Positions 7,993 to 16,793 are shown, counted from the first letter of the stretch. The stretch: 64,000 bases of DNA from CAIYRG01 sp963747255 (GCA_963747255.1 CAVVEG010000022.1:58077-122076); one strand, 5' to 3'. Notes: generated from the letters alone by a model not told the origin. A program made the numbers and translations.

Positions 7993-9489
7993 TCAGGCGC
8001 AGTCGAACAGTGCCATGAAGCCGAAGTCCATGTGCTGCTGCATGTGGCAGTGGAAAAGGCTGAGTCCGGTTCGCTCGGCGGTGAAATCCACGGTCATCTC
8101 CTGGAAGCTGCCGATCATAACGACATCCTTGACGACGCCGGCCGTGGAAGCGCCCGCAATGCCCGTCAACTCAAAACTGTTGCGGTGCAGGTGCAGAGGA
8201 TGGATGTCGTCGGTTGCGTTGCGCATGAGCAGACGGTAGCGCCGCCCACGGGTGAGGCGGATTCGCGGCTGCATCTTCTCCATTGAGAAAGACACGCCGT
8301 TGATCGCGAACCGATCGAAACCTCCGCTGGCGCCCGATGTGGCGGTGAATTTCAGCGTGATGGTTTCGTCCGGCCGTGGCGCCGTTGCGCCGGGTTTGGC
8401 GAACAGCCGGTAATCCCAGCGGAATGGCTGCGGTTTCGTCCACTGCGGTTTGCCGTTCTGCCCGGCATATTCAACGACCGCGCCCATTCCGCGGTTACGG
8501 TCTTCGTCGTTGACGTCGCCCAGCACCCATATGCCCGGTTGCTTCATCTCCACGATGGCGGAAATACGCTCCGCCGGGCCCAGCCAGAGAACCGGCACTT
8601 CGGCGGGGCGCGGTACGGGATTCCCGTCGAGAGCCATTACCCGGAACAGGTGGCGCGGCAGCGCAAGGCTTCGGATCTCGGTCGCGCTTGCGTTCAGAAC
8701 ATGAAACAGCACGCGCTCACCCTGCTTTACACGGATGGGCTCGCCCTCGCCCAACATGCGGCCGTTCACCGAGAAGTGGTTATAGGCAAGCTCGTATCCG
8801 GGCGGCAGTCCCCGTTTAAGCGCCGCATCCATCATGGCCTGCAACTCGGCTTTCAGCGCGGGCACGATGTTTGTGGGGGCAAGAAAATCGTGCGGCATTT
8901 CCGTGTGACTGAGCCAGGGCGAGAATTCCTTCAGTGTCAGGAAGACCTCGCGATCATAGGCTCCGGCATCGTGCCTGGGCTCGATAAAGACGAGTCCGAT
9001 CTGACCATTGTAAAGCCCGAGGGAAAGATCGTTTCCTGCCGTGAGATGGGTATGGAAAAAGCGAAAACCGGAAGGACCCGGTATGAAGGAAATGCGCCGC
9101 ATTCCGCGCGGCGGAATATAGGGCGTTCCCTCTTCGGCGGCGCCATCCACATCGGGCGGCAGGAACTGCCCGTGCCAATGAAGTTGCTCGGGAGTATCGG
9201 TTTCGTTGTGGATGTCGACAACAACTCGCTTGCCCTCCGTCAGCCGAAGCAGTGGGCCGGGAAACCGGCCATTATACAGCCTGGTCGAAATCGTGGTCTC
9301 CGGCCCGAGCTCTACAAGGCCGGTTCCGATCCGGATCGTGTAGTCTGCGGTTCCTGCGGGCGGCGCGGGTTTGGTCTGACCCGATGCTAACCCCGAGTGC
9401 ATTGGCATTTCCGCTGCGACGGAAGCGGTCGCGCCGCAGGCCAGCGCAGCTCCCCCGAGTTCGAGCGCGCGACGGCGACTGAGCATCAT
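7993..9489 (-). CDS. Multicopper oxidase, Tat-exported
   Basis: A 498-residue three-cupredoxin-domain oxidase that would oxidise a substrate (metal ion, phenol or organic compound) and reduce O2 to water in the periplasm. A Tat signal (SRRRALELGG) is present. All four copper motifs are visible: HWHG near residue 104, FFHTH near 144, HPLHLH near 435 and HCHMQQHMDFGFM near 480, giving complete type 1 and trinuclear sites. The ATG at 9489 overlaps the stop of the upstream membrane gene (ATGA) and AGGAGGT precedes it; the next codon is also ATG. It is the last gene of a flavinylation operon. Met-rich copper-tolerance inserts are not obvious, so a ferroxidase or laccase-like role is equally possible. 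Confidence 0.92.
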   Translation of the reverse strand: MMLSRRRALELGGAALACGATASVAAEMPMHSGLASGQTKPAPPAGTADYTIRIGTGLVELGPETTISTRLYNGRFPGPLLRLTEGKRVVVDIHNETDTPEQLHWHGQFLPPDVDGAAEEGTPYIPPRGMRRISFIPGPSGFRFFHTHLTAGNDLSLGLYNGQIGLVFIEPRHDAGAYDREVFLTLKEFSPWLSHTEMPHDFLAPTNIVPALKAELQAMMDAALKRGLPPGYELAYNHFSVNGRMLGEGEPIRVKQGERVLFHVLNASATEIRSLALPRHLFRVMALDGNPVPRPAEVPVLWLGPAERISAIVEMKQPGIWVLGDVNDEDRNRGMGAVVEYAGQNGKPQWTKPQPFRWDYRLFAKPGATAPRPDETITLKFTATSGASGGFDRFAINGVSFSMEKMQPRIRLTRGRRYRLLMRNATDDIHPLHLHRNSFELTGIAGASTAGVVKDVVMIGSFQEMTVDFTAERTGLSLFHCHMQQHMDFGFMALFDCA

Positions 9490-9962
9490 GGATACCTCCT
9501 GGATTTCAGAGGGAGCGGCGCGAAGCGAAAGCGATGCGCGACGAAAGCAACCGGCAGGAAAAGCCCCACAATCCAATGCATCAGCGATAGTGCTGCAACG
9601 GCGTCATCGCCACCAACGTAATAAAGCAGATAGCCCGTTCCGGAGAGCCAGAGGAGAAGCGCGAAGAACATACTCCCGGAAAGGCGGCGGCGGCGAGATT
9701 TCCAGGCGCCGACGATATGGACGCCCCAGACCAGCCCGAACGTCCAGAGCGAAGCAAAGCCAAAGAAGCCATGCGCTGCGCGCCACCAGATTTCCAGCGG
9801 ATGAGGTTGGGGACCAAATTCTGTCCGGCGCTGCAGGAAATAATGGAACACAAGCCACAGCACGCCGGTAAGCCAAAGGCCCAATCCGGCGCCGTGGATG
9901 ACGAGTCGGCGTGACGCCGACAATCGCACCGGATTTCGATAGAGGATCGCTTCAACGCCCAT
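9486..9962 (-). CDS. Four-helix membrane protein with conserved histidines (DUF4405-like)
   Basis: A 158-residue integral membrane protein with about four hydrophobic helices. Histidines sit inside or at the edges of helices (HGAGLGLWLTGVLWLVFHYF, AAHGFFGFASLW, WGVHIVGAW, LMHWIVGLF), consistent with haem binding as in cytochrome b-like four-helix bundles. Proteins of this type accompany ApbE and FMN-binding proteins in extracytoplasmic flavin electron-transfer systems. Its ATG overlaps the ApbE stop by one base (TGATG), and its stop overlaps the oxidase start by four bases, so translation is probably coupled. The inferred role is moving electrons across the inner membrane to or from the flavinylated protein. 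Confidence 0.75.
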   Translation of the reverse strand: MGVEAILYRNPVRLSASRRLVIHGAGLGLWLTGVLWLVFHYFLQRRTEFGPQPHPLEIWWRAAHGFFGFASLWTFGLVWGVHIVGAWKSRRRRLSGSMFFALLLWLSGTGYLLYYVGGDDAVAALSLMHWIVGLFLPVAFVAHRFRFAPLPLKSRRYP

Positions 9963-10840
9963 CAGCCTGGCCTGCCAATTTCCCGCCAGCCGAATTGTGC
10001 GTCATGCATCAGGGCGCGGGCGGAATAATGGGCGAGTATGGCAGCGCAGGCGGAGGGTTCGGCCATCACCACCTTCGTCAGCGCATCTGCATCGATGCAA
10101 CGATTCGCCACGACGCAAACGAATTGCGCCGGAAGTGAGTTCCTGCTCCTGAGTGTCCGAGCATGGACGTGCGGCCCGTCCGCTTCCCGGCATGCCGCCG
10201 GAGCAATAGTGCCGCATGAGCTTGCGAGACTGCCACATTCGAGATCAACAACAGCAGTCTCGCGGGTGCGATAGCCGGGCGCCAGGCGTACCCGCTCCCT
10301 GCCGGTCAGGCGCAGATCACCACCGGCATTGACACAGATTTCGGCCGGTAAAAAGCACTCCAGAACCGCGACGGCGCGATCCACTGCGTAGCCTTTCGCT
10401 ATTCCGCCGAGATCGATCCAGAGAGGTTTGGAAAATCGCACCCGTCTGTTTTCGAGGAGCGCGATGTCGGACCAATTTGCCGTCATGTCGGGCTTTGGCG
10501 CTCCGGGTGGCGCCGGGAGAAGTCCCCGTTTCACCAGAGCGGGCGCGATGCTGATATCGAACGCGCCGTCGCTCAGGCTCGCCAGATCTGCGGCCCTGGC
10601 CAGAACCTCATAGGTGCGGCCGTCAATCTGGACGGGCTCTGCATGCGCTATCCGGTTGAGCCGCGCGACGTCGCTGCCGGCTTCATGGAAACTCATCAGG
10701 CAATGGATTTGCGAAATTTCGTCAAAAGCCGCATCGATCGCGGCGTGAGCGCGCTCTGGTGACAGTCCCTCCACCCGGATGCGGACGAACGTCCCCAACA
10801 GCGGTCGGCAGCGTTCAACGGGCCGCGAGTACGAGCGCAT
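9962..10840 (-). CDS. apbE: FAD:protein FMN transferase
   Basis: A 292-residue ApbE-family enzyme that uses FAD to attach FMN covalently to a Thr of a target protein outside the cytoplasm. Family signatures are visible: LLGTFVRIRVEG near the start, FDISIAPALVKRG, IDLGGIAKGYAVDRAV and VNAGGDLRLTG, with the later Asp in CIDADALTKVV (normally a TDA/S metal-binding motif). The ATG at 10840 lies inside the end of the upstream FMN-binding gene; an alternative upstream start at 10915 would add 25 residues without family similarity. No strong Shine-Dalgarno is visible, which suits translational coupling. The target is almost certainly the FMN-binding protein encoded immediately upstream. Confidence 0.92.
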   Translation of the reverse strand: MRSYSRPVERCRPLLGTFVRIRVEGLSPERAHAAIDAAFDEISQIHCLMSFHEAGSDVARLNRIAHAEPVQIDGRTYEVLARAADLASLSDGAFDISIAPALVKRGLLPAPPGAPKPDMTANWSDIALLENRRVRFSKPLWIDLGGIAKGYAVDRAVAVLECFLPAEICVNAGGDLRLTGRERVRLAPGYRTRETAVVDLECGSLASSCGTIAPAACREADGPHVHARTLRSRNSLPAQFVCVVANRCIDADALTKVVMAEPSACAAILAHYSARALMHDAQFGWREIGRPG

Positions 10841-11339
10841 AAGTCGCCAGAAGACGGCGGATGCCGTCGGTGATGTGTTTGGACGAAAGTGTGGCGCCGG
10901 AAATGTTCTGGACATCGTGCGTCAACTGCAGAACGGCGCCGTTCTTTTTGCCGGCGAACTGTGCCAGCCATTTGGGGTTGCGGACTTCGCCGCCGTAACT
11001 CTCCCGGTATTCGAGAATTTCGATGGACTTGACGGCGCCATCCGGGTCCAGAGCGAGCGCAATAGGTATAAAATCATGCTTCCCGACCACTTCATCGGCG
11101 ATGAACCAGCCGCCGCCCGAGACGCGCCAGACCTTGAGCTGCCGGTTGCGCACATTGGCGCCGCTCGCCTTTTCGATGGCGGCAACCTGCCCGTCTGTCA
11201 GGGTTCGAAAATCCGGCGTGAAGCTCGCGCCGGGAAACATCAGCGCCTGCGCCTGCTCGATGCCAAGGAAAACCGCGGCGCGCAAAGGACTTGCGATAAC
11301 CAGCGCCGAAAGCGGGACAAGCAGGAATTGCGCCTTCAT
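10815..11339 (-). CDS. FMN-binding domain protein, flavinylation substrate
   Basis: A 174-residue exported protein (signal ending near SPLRAAV) with an FMN-binding domain. The flavinylation motif D-V-Q-N-I-S-G-A-T is present at residues 142-150, and Thr150 is the predicted FMN attachment site by analogy with NqrC/RnfG. The ApbE enzyme that would catalyse this is encoded next, overlapping by 26 bases. The upstream outer-membrane gene is 9 bases away. In published surveys of extracytosolic flavin transfer systems such proteins shuttle electrons between a membrane cytochrome and a terminal reductase; here the operon ends with a multicopper oxidase. Confidence 0.88.
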   Translation of the reverse strand: MKAQFLLVPLSALVIASPLRAAVFLGIEQAQALMFPGASFTPDFRTLTDGQVAAIEKASGANVRNRQLKVWRVSGGGWFIADEVVGKHDFIPIALALDPDGAVKSIEILEYRESYGGEVRNPKWLAQFAGKKNGAVLQLTHDVQNISGATLSSKHITDGIRRLLATYALVLAAR

Positions 11340-11348
11340 GCCCTCGCC

Positions 11349-12281
11349 TCAGAAGTAGTAACCGAGCTTCAGCCGGACGCGGTAATTCTCGAAATCGACG
11401 TCGTAATCGCGGCCCTTATAGATCACCGGCTGATGCATGTAGTTGTTGGCCCAGGGCAACTGCTCCCAGGCCGTGAGGGTGGCGAAGAAATGTTCTCCGC
11501 CGTAGTGAATCGTGGGGCCGGTGTAGTAGGCGTTGCCCATCCATTGGCTCCGGGCAAAAATGTCCCACTCGTTGATCTCGCGCTCATTCTGGAATTCCCA
11601 CGCGAACGACCAATCTGGCGCGAAGCGATAGGAGGCGCCAATTCCCCAATTCACGTCTGTTTCGATATTGGCGTTGGGACTCGCCTCAACGCTGCCGGGC
11701 GGGGCATAAGGGTCGCCGGGCAGATAGCGGATCTCCGGCGCCCAGGTGATGTTGGCGGCGAGGATAAGGCGATCGTCGTAATAATTCTTCTGCAGGAGAA
11801 GTCGCGTCTCGAATTCCAGAAACCGGTCGCCGGCCGTGGGCTCGAAATAGACAGCGAGCCCCACCGGATCGGTGTACGGACTCATGATGCGATAGATACC
11901 TTCGACCGCTATCCCGATCAGCTGCGCGGCGTGGAAGGACCCGGACGGATTTGGGAAGTAAGCGGAGAACTGTTCGGGCGGAGTGGTGGCGCCGGTGACG
12001 GCGTTGTGATGCGCTTCGGTCCAGTCGTAAATCGCCAGCAACGATAACTGGAAATCATCCGTTACGCCGTACGAGAACTCGCTGCGGCCTTCGGCCAGGT
12101 TATAGCTCCCGTGGGCCTTTTGTCCTCGCCACGTCAGCCACTGTTCGATCTCAACCTGGTTCTTCGGCAAGAGATCGGTCGTGTAGACGAAGCCAAAAAC
12201 GGGCTCATCCGCGTGTGCCGGTTTCACCGTTGCAATCGTCAAAACAGCCAAAGCCGTCAGGTACCTTGCTCGTGGGACCAT
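11349..12281 (-). CDS. Predicted outer-membrane beta-barrel protein (DUF6662-like)
   Basis: A 310-residue protein with a signal peptide (cleavage near AHADEP) and alternating aromatic beta-strand patterns through to a C-terminal KLGYYF, the usual last strand of an outer-membrane barrel. Motifs such as VEIEQWLTWRG and SEFSYGVTDDFQLSL resemble the DUF6662 family, which is repeatedly found with FMN-binding and ApbE genes. It is the first gene of the operon, 9 bases ahead of the FMN-binding gene, and two palindromic sites lie just upstream of its ATG. It may be a porin or an anchoring partner for the electron-transfer proteins; the substrate is unknown. Confidence 0.8.
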   Translation of the reverse strand: MVPRARYLTALAVLTIATVKPAHADEPVFGFVYTTDLLPKNQVEIEQWLTWRGQKAHGSYNLAEGRSEFSYGVTDDFQLSLLAIYDWTEAHHNAVTGATTPPEQFSAYFPNPSGSFHAAQLIGIAVEGIYRIMSPYTDPVGLAVYFEPTAGDRFLEFETRLLLQKNYYDDRLILAANITWAPEIRYLPGDPYAPPGSVEASPNANIETDVNWGIGASYRFAPDWSFAWEFQNEREINEWDIFARSQWMGNAYYTGPTIHYGGEHFFATLTAWEQLPWANNYMHQPVIYKGRDYDVDFENYRVRLKLGYYF

Positions 12282-12290
12282 GAAAGTTAT

Positions 12291-12356
12291 TGCGACTTAG
12301 TTGCAATCGCATTATTAATCCCTGGAAGTTGCTTCGGTCAATGCGACTTAATCGCA
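12291..12356. promoter_or_regulatory. Two 15-bp palindromic operator-like sites upstream of the flavinylation operon
   Basis: TGCGA-CTTAG-TTGCA at 12291-12305 and TGCGA-CTTAA-TCGCA at 12342-12356 share the same half-site and are 51 bp apart; the second is a perfect 5-bp inverted repeat. They lie directly upstream of the operon start at 12281, between it and the divergent small membrane gene. The TGC(G/A)A...T(C/T)GCA pattern resembles Fur-family (Fur/Irr-type) sites of Alphaproteobacteria. Iron or another metal as the signal is inference. Confidence 0.6.
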
Positions 12357-12400
12357 ATCCAGGTTTAAACCGAATCCATTGGCGCAATTGGAGTTGGGAC

Positions 12401-12628
12401 TTGTCTCCAGAAGACAGGGAGGGCCTGCACGCACACCTCAACCGAGTGGAGCGAAAAGTGCACTTCGTCGCGGATCTGCTCTTTCTCGCATTTGCGCTAT
12501 TCGTTGGGTCTGAAGCGCTCTGGATCGCCCGGGATTTTGGCGCGAGCGATTTCATTGCAGCAGCTGTCGGGTTCCCCGCCGGAATCTCTGCCTATTTCGG
12601 ACTGCGACGGCAGTTTGGAAACAACTGA
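12401..12628 (+). CDS. Small two-helix membrane protein, TTG start
   Basis: A 75-residue protein with a charged N-terminus (SPEDREGLHAHLNRVERKV) followed by two hydrophobic helices separated by a short turn (FVADLLFLAFALFVGSEALWI and DFIAAAVGFPAGISAYFGL). The TTG at 12401 is chosen because GGAG lies seven bases upstream and because the conserved-looking charged segment begins there; an ATG at 12290 would place the coding start inside the operator region. It is divergent from the flavinylation operon and could share its regulator. Function unknown. Confidence 0.55.
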   Translation: MSPEDREGLHAHLNRVERKVHFVADLLFLAFALFVGSEALWIARDFGASDFIAAAVGFPAGISAYFGLRRQFGNN

Positions 12629-12756
12629 CGCGCGCGCCGCACTTCTCGTTGCTGCCCAACGCAAAGGCGAGCACGGAGGCGTGAGGTCTGAAGCCATCGT
12701 CTCCCGTGGCACGTTATCGAGGACGAGGGGCAAGGGGGTACTGGGAGCATACTGCC

Positions 12757-13176
12757 ATGACCCGGCTCGGCGATCTTATTCGCAACTCCATGCCCCTGAC
12801 ATTGCGTCCGGCGGTTACGGTAAAGCGAGCCTGCGAGGAAATGCGCAACAATGGTGCGACAGCGGCTTTGGTTACCCAGGCTGACGGGAGTTTGCTGGGC
12901 ATATTCACGGGTCGCGACGCCATCTGCCGGGTTCTTGCCACCAGCAGGAATCCTGCGAAGGTGACATTGGCGGAGGTGATGACGAAGGCTCCGAAAACCA
13001 TCTCGCAATATGCGACCGCGGTGGAAGCCCTTCGGCTGATGTGGGATGGCGGCTTCCGCCATCTGCCTGTCACGGAAAAGGGCAAGACCATCGGCCTGCT
13101 TCGGCGCCGGGACTTCAAAAGCGAAGATCTTAATCACCTCGAGGATGAGCGGAGCTATTGGGAGCACATGCGATAG
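12757..13176 (+). CDS. Tandem CBS-domain protein
   Basis: A 139-residue protein made of two CBS domains. The first has TVKRACEEMRNNGATAALVTQADGSLLGIFTGRD and the second has ATAVEALRLMWDGGFRHLPVTEKGKTIGLLRRRDF. Such pairs bind adenine nucleotides or S-adenosylmethionine and act as sensors on partner enzymes or transporters. It is a stand-alone soluble CBS pair with no fused effector. The start at 12757 follows GGGAG; an ATG 17 codons upstream is possible but adds a non-conserved Arg/Gly-rich stretch. Partner unknown. Confidence 0.88.
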   Translation: MTRLGDLIRNSMPLTLRPAVTVKRACEEMRNNGATAALVTQADGSLLGIFTGRDAICRVLATSRNPAKVTLAEVMTKAPKTISQYATAVEALRLMWDGGFRHLPVTEKGKTIGLLRRRDFKSEDLNHLEDERSYWEHMR

Positions 13177-13180
13177 AGCA

Positions 13181-13220
13181 TTTCCGATTGGAAGGAATCG
13201 GAAAGTCGCTCTAACTCGTT
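13181..13220. repeat. Interspersed palindromic repeat
   Basis: TTTCCGATT and AATCGGAAA form a 9-bp stem with a 6-base loop, inside a longer imperfect palindrome running AGAGC...GCTCT, followed by CTAACTCGTTTGG. A partial relative (GCGCTCTAACTCATTTGG) is at 36391-36408. Similar intergenic palindromes are common in rhizobial genomes. Confidence 0.6.
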
Positions 13221-13254
13221 TGGCTCCGCCGGCAGGGCGAAGGGAAATCGGGGT

Positions 13255-14169
13255 TTAGAAATCCGGTTTATCCGCGTGCGGGATGGGAAAGTCGCTTTCG
13301 CCGGCTCGCGGATTTTCTGCACAACTCGCCTCGAGCATCGGTCCCGCAGCGGTTGACGACAAAACCGCATTGAACGGGTCGCGATTCTCCGCCCGTCCAG
13401 GCTCGACCCGGCGGAGGCGCTGGATCGCGTTCCAGGGTGTCGTGAAAGCGCCGGGGTCCTCGACGTGAATGTTCACTTCGATCGTCATGCCGTTATCGAG
13501 CATGCGAAAACGTTCGATGACGTGAAGCTGCTCCGTATGCGGCGTGTCGAAGTCATCCACAGGAATTCGCTTGTCCAGACCGATGGTATCGACGACCAGT
13601 GTATCGCCCTCATAATGGCCGATGGATTCACCGTACCAGGAAGGTTTCACGTGGTCCGAATGCCTTCCGGCCAGATAGATGCGGCGCACCTGCGCATCCG
13701 CCTGATAGGTCATCGTGACGAGTTTCGGACTCTGGACAATGTAAATCGGCATGATCGGATCCAGCAGGAAACCAGGCACGCCCCCAGGCAGACATTTCGC
13801 CCGCGCGGGAAATGTGGACTTTCCCGCAAGCACCTGTTCATTGTGCTCCCTGATCTTCTCACGCGCCCACGGACGCAGAATCGGGTTCGACAGGTCGGCG
13901 ATCGGAAAGTTCACCTGCGCTCCGGTGGAGCGAAAGTCATCGTTGCTTGCCCCCGAATGCTTTGGATCCTGCATCACCGGCCCAGGGCCGCTCGGCGGCG
14001 GAAGGAAGGTCCTCGACACAATCACCCAGGCGACGCCGGGATTGGGGGCAAAATCCGGCGGCACGATCTCATCGCCAAAAGCGGGAATGACCGCGCCGGC
14101 GGCGAGGGAAAAAATGCAAGCGAGAACTCCGCAAGGCCGGCAAGCTGGCATACTCATTGCGCGCGTCAC
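13255..14169 (-). CDS. Secreted protein of the GHYEGDTLVVDTIG family (copy 2)
   Basis: A 304-residue exported protein (signal ending near VIPAFGDE). It has the full architecture shared with the copies at 28022 and 41524: a PPDFAPNPGVAWV segment after the signal, then FLPPPSGPGPV, a region ending in NPILRPWAREKIREHNEQVL, a Cys in KCLPGGVPGFLL, the core ESIGHYEGDTLVVDTIG, TPHTEQLHVIERFR, VEDPGAFTTPWNA, and a C-terminal SCAEN followed by KPDF. Two Cys are conserved across the full-length copies (in this one CLPGG and SCAEN) and may pair in the periplasm. Function unknown; no catalytic motif is recognised. Confidence 0.8.
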   Translation of the reverse strand: MTRAMSMPACRPCGVLACIFSLAAGAVIPAFGDEIVPPDFAPNPGVAWVIVSRTFLPPPSGPGPVMQDPKHSGASNDDFRSTGAQVNFPIADLSNPILRPWAREKIREHNEQVLAGKSTFPARAKCLPGGVPGFLLDPIMPIYIVQSPKLVTMTYQADAQVRRIYLAGRHSDHVKPSWYGESIGHYEGDTLVVDTIGLDKRIPVDDFDTPHTEQLHVIERFRMLDNGMTIEVNIHVEDPGAFTTPWNAIQRLRRVEPGRAENRDPFNAVLSSTAAGPMLEASCAENPRAGESDFPIPHADKPDF

Positions 14170-14385
14170 TGTTTCCGAGGGCGCGGCGAGTTTGATTATG
14201 CCGGCCGGAAAAGCAAGAGTTCCCTGATCCCTTCTACATCTGTGCGCGGCGTAGCAGCTTCATCAATCGACGGGGCGTGCTATAGAGCCATTCTCATGAT
14301 CCGGGAATCAGTCATTACCTGTCCGCCAATTGCGGTGCGGGACACTGGAATCCTCCCACCGAAGTCCTGAATTCGGCTGTCTCCC

Positions 14386-15288
14386 ATGGCGCATGACAAT
14401 TCGCAGATACGCCGCGTTGGCGGAGTACTCGTTGTCGTGGCGCTCGCGGGTGTGCTTTGGGCCGAGCACCGGCGTCCACTAAGACGGCAGACCCAGCCAA
14501 AGGGCGAGCGGGATGCGAGAAACTTCATCCTTGCCGCCCTCAGCGCAGCAACGGTCGCCGTGGTGCAGAAGCCGTTCACCGAATGGCTCGCGCAGAGGGC
14601 GGAACAACGCTGCTGGGGGATCAGGCGGCTGAATTTGCCGGGCTGGGTGGAGACGTGCCTTGCGGTCGCGCTGATGGATTACACGCTTTATCTCTGGCAC
14701 GTTCTGCTCCATCGGCTGCCACTGCTCTGGCGCTTCCATCAGGTCCATCATGTCGATCTCGACATGGATGCGAGCACCGCATTGCGATTCCATTTCGGTG
14801 AAATGCTGCTTTCGGTGCCGTGGCGGGCGGCGCAGGTCGCATTCATCGGAGTGGGCCGCAAATCATTGATGATCTGGAACCATTTTCTAATTCTCTGTGT
14901 TCTGTTCCATCATTCAAACCTGCGCCTGCCATGGCGGCTGGAACGCGCGCTGGCGTGGATTATCGTCACGCCCCGCGTGCACATGATCCATCATTCGATC
15001 GTGGAGGGCGAAACAAATTCCAACTGGTCGGCAGGCCTGACGCTATGGGACTTCGTGCACGGAACCCTTCGCCTGGACATCCCGGAAGACAGAGTGACGA
15101 TCGGCGTCCCGGCCTTTCGCAACCCGCAGGAGCTCACAATCGGCAAACTGCTGGCGATGCCGTTCCGGCGTCAGGCGGAATCATGGAGATTGCCGGACGG
15201 AACGATCCCAACCCGGCAGCTCGCATCTTCCGCGAAGGTCCCATATAACACCGACGCTTCATTGGCTGTTGCGGGAGACAACGGATAG
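14386..15288 (+). CDS. Fatty-acid hydroxylase / sterol desaturase superfamily membrane protein
   Basis: A 300-residue membrane protein with several hydrophobic helices and the histidine clusters of the di-iron superfamily: HVLLH, FHQVHH, FHFGEM, LFHHSN and HMIHHS. Family members hydroxylate or desaturate lipids (fatty acids, sterols, carotenoids, alkylglycerols) with two iron atoms bound by these histidines. The substrate cannot be inferred from context. The ATG at 14386 is the first in frame; an initial hydrophobic helix follows at once. The 3' end overlaps the frame-restored end of the convergent outer-membrane factor gene by 30 bases. Confidence 0.87.
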   Translation: MAHDNSQIRRVGGVLVVVALAGVLWAEHRRPLRRQTQPKGERDARNFILAALSAATVAVVQKPFTEWLAQRAEQRCWGIRRLNLPGWVETCLAVALMDYTLYLWHVLLHRLPLLWRFHQVHHVDLDMDASTALRFHFGEMLLSVPWRAAQVAFIGVGRKSLMIWNHFLILCVLFHHSNLRLPWRLERALAWIIVTPRVHMIHHSIVEGETNSNWSAGLTLWDFVHGTLRLDIPEDRVTIGVPAFRNPQELTIGKLLAMPFRRQAESWRLPDGTIPTRQLASSAKVPYNTDASLAVAGDNG

Positions 15289-16783
15289 TTCCGGGGCCTG
15301 CTGCCAGCCTCCGCCGAGCGCCTTGTAGAGCGCGACGGCATCCGTCGAGACGCCAGAACTGCTGTCGGCCAGAGACGAACTCGTTCTGTTCCAGCGTACG
15401 TTCCGCATCGAGCACGTTCAGAAAAGTCGTGACGCCGCCCGCATAACGCTCGCGCGCAATGTCCAAAGCGATCCGGTTTTCGCCCACCGTGCTCTCCAGA
15501 GATGCGTGCCGCTGCTCCTCATTTTGCAGCGCCACCACCATATTCTCGACCTCGTAGACCGCGCTCAACACGGTTTTCGCATAGGCCACGGCCGCTTCCT
15601 GGTCGCGCACATCGTTGAGCCGAACGGTCGCTTTCAATCTGCCTCCTTCAAAAATCGGCAATTGCAGAGTTGGTCCGACATTGAAAAAACGGCTGGCCCA
15701 ATCGGCAAGCCCGGGAAACATCTCCGACTGCGTTCCGACTCCGGCATTCAGGGTGAGCCGCGGGAACAGATCCGCCGTGGCCACACCGATATGGGCAGTA
15801 GCGGAATGCAGGCGCGCCTCGGCGGCGCGAATATCCGGGCGGCGGCGGACCAGATCGGCGGGCAGTCCGATCGCTATCCCGGGCGGCACGGGCGGGATCG
15901 GCTTTTCCGCAGCGAGTTCGCCGCGCAACGCCCCCGGCTCGCGGCCCACCAGCAGGCTGAGCTGGTTCATGTCCAGTTCGATTTCGCGCTCGAGTTGCGG
16001 GATCAGTGCTTCCGTCGCCGTCGCCTGCGCGGCTGCGTTGTGAACATCGATTTCATTGGTCAGGCCGGCTTGCCGGCGCTGCTGCGCCAGCAAAAGAATG
16101 TCGCGCGCTTCGGCAAGGTTCTCGCGTGCAATGGTCAGTTTCAGTTGCGTGCCGCGCAGGCCGATATAGTCATGCGCGATCTCACTCTCCAGAGAGACCA
16201 TGACGCCACGGCTGTCTTCCACCAGCGCCTGCATATCGGCGTCGGCCGCTTCGACCGATCGGCGCACGCGGCCGAACAGATCCGGCTCCCAGGAAGCGTC
16301 GAAGCCGACCTGAAACTGGTCATAAGGATTGGGAAAATTCGGCAGCGACACGCCCGAGCCCGGCAGCGCAGATTTCAGCGTTCCGATTTTTCCAAACAAC
16401 GCGCCCTGCGCCGTGGTTTCGCTGAACCCCTGCCGCGCATAGGAAGCATTGGCGCCAAGCGTCGGATAATTGGCCGCGGCAGCGATGGCGGCCTGTTCGC
16501 GCGCTTCGGCAATGCGCAGCGCGGCCTCACGAAGGTCGAAATTGCCGCCCGTTGCGTTCCCGATCAATGCAGACAATTCCGGATCGCCAAAACGCGCCCA
16601 CCATGCCCCTTCATCCGCCGGACTCGCGTCGATCCTGATTGTCTGCGCAAGCGCCGCCGGTGCAGTGCCGGCGATGAATGAGGCGGGAGTCTCCGGATGC
16701 GGCGGCGTGAAATCCGGACCGACGGTACAACCGCACAGAATGAGCGGAACCGGGAATAACCAAATTCGATTGATCCACTTCAT
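15259..16783 (-). CDS. NodT/TolC-family outer-membrane efflux lipoprotein, frameshifted near the C-terminus
   Basis: Outer-membrane channel for a tripartite exporter. A lipoprotein signal ends in LILCGC and is followed by VGPDF. Both OEP repeats are visible, including LLVGREPGALRGEL, IGLPADLVRRRPDIRAAEARLHSATAHIG and TFLNVLDAERTL. After QNEFV the frame is wrong: as written it runs to 15134 with unrelated sequence. The neighbouring frame instead gives LADSSSGVSTDAVALYKALG, GGWQQAPELS and a stop at 15259, the normal family ending. One extra base near 15373 explains this. It begins 10 bases after the ABC permease stop, so it belongs to the YbhGFSR-like operon. Confidence 0.85.
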
Positions 16784-16793
16784 GGCAGAGTCC

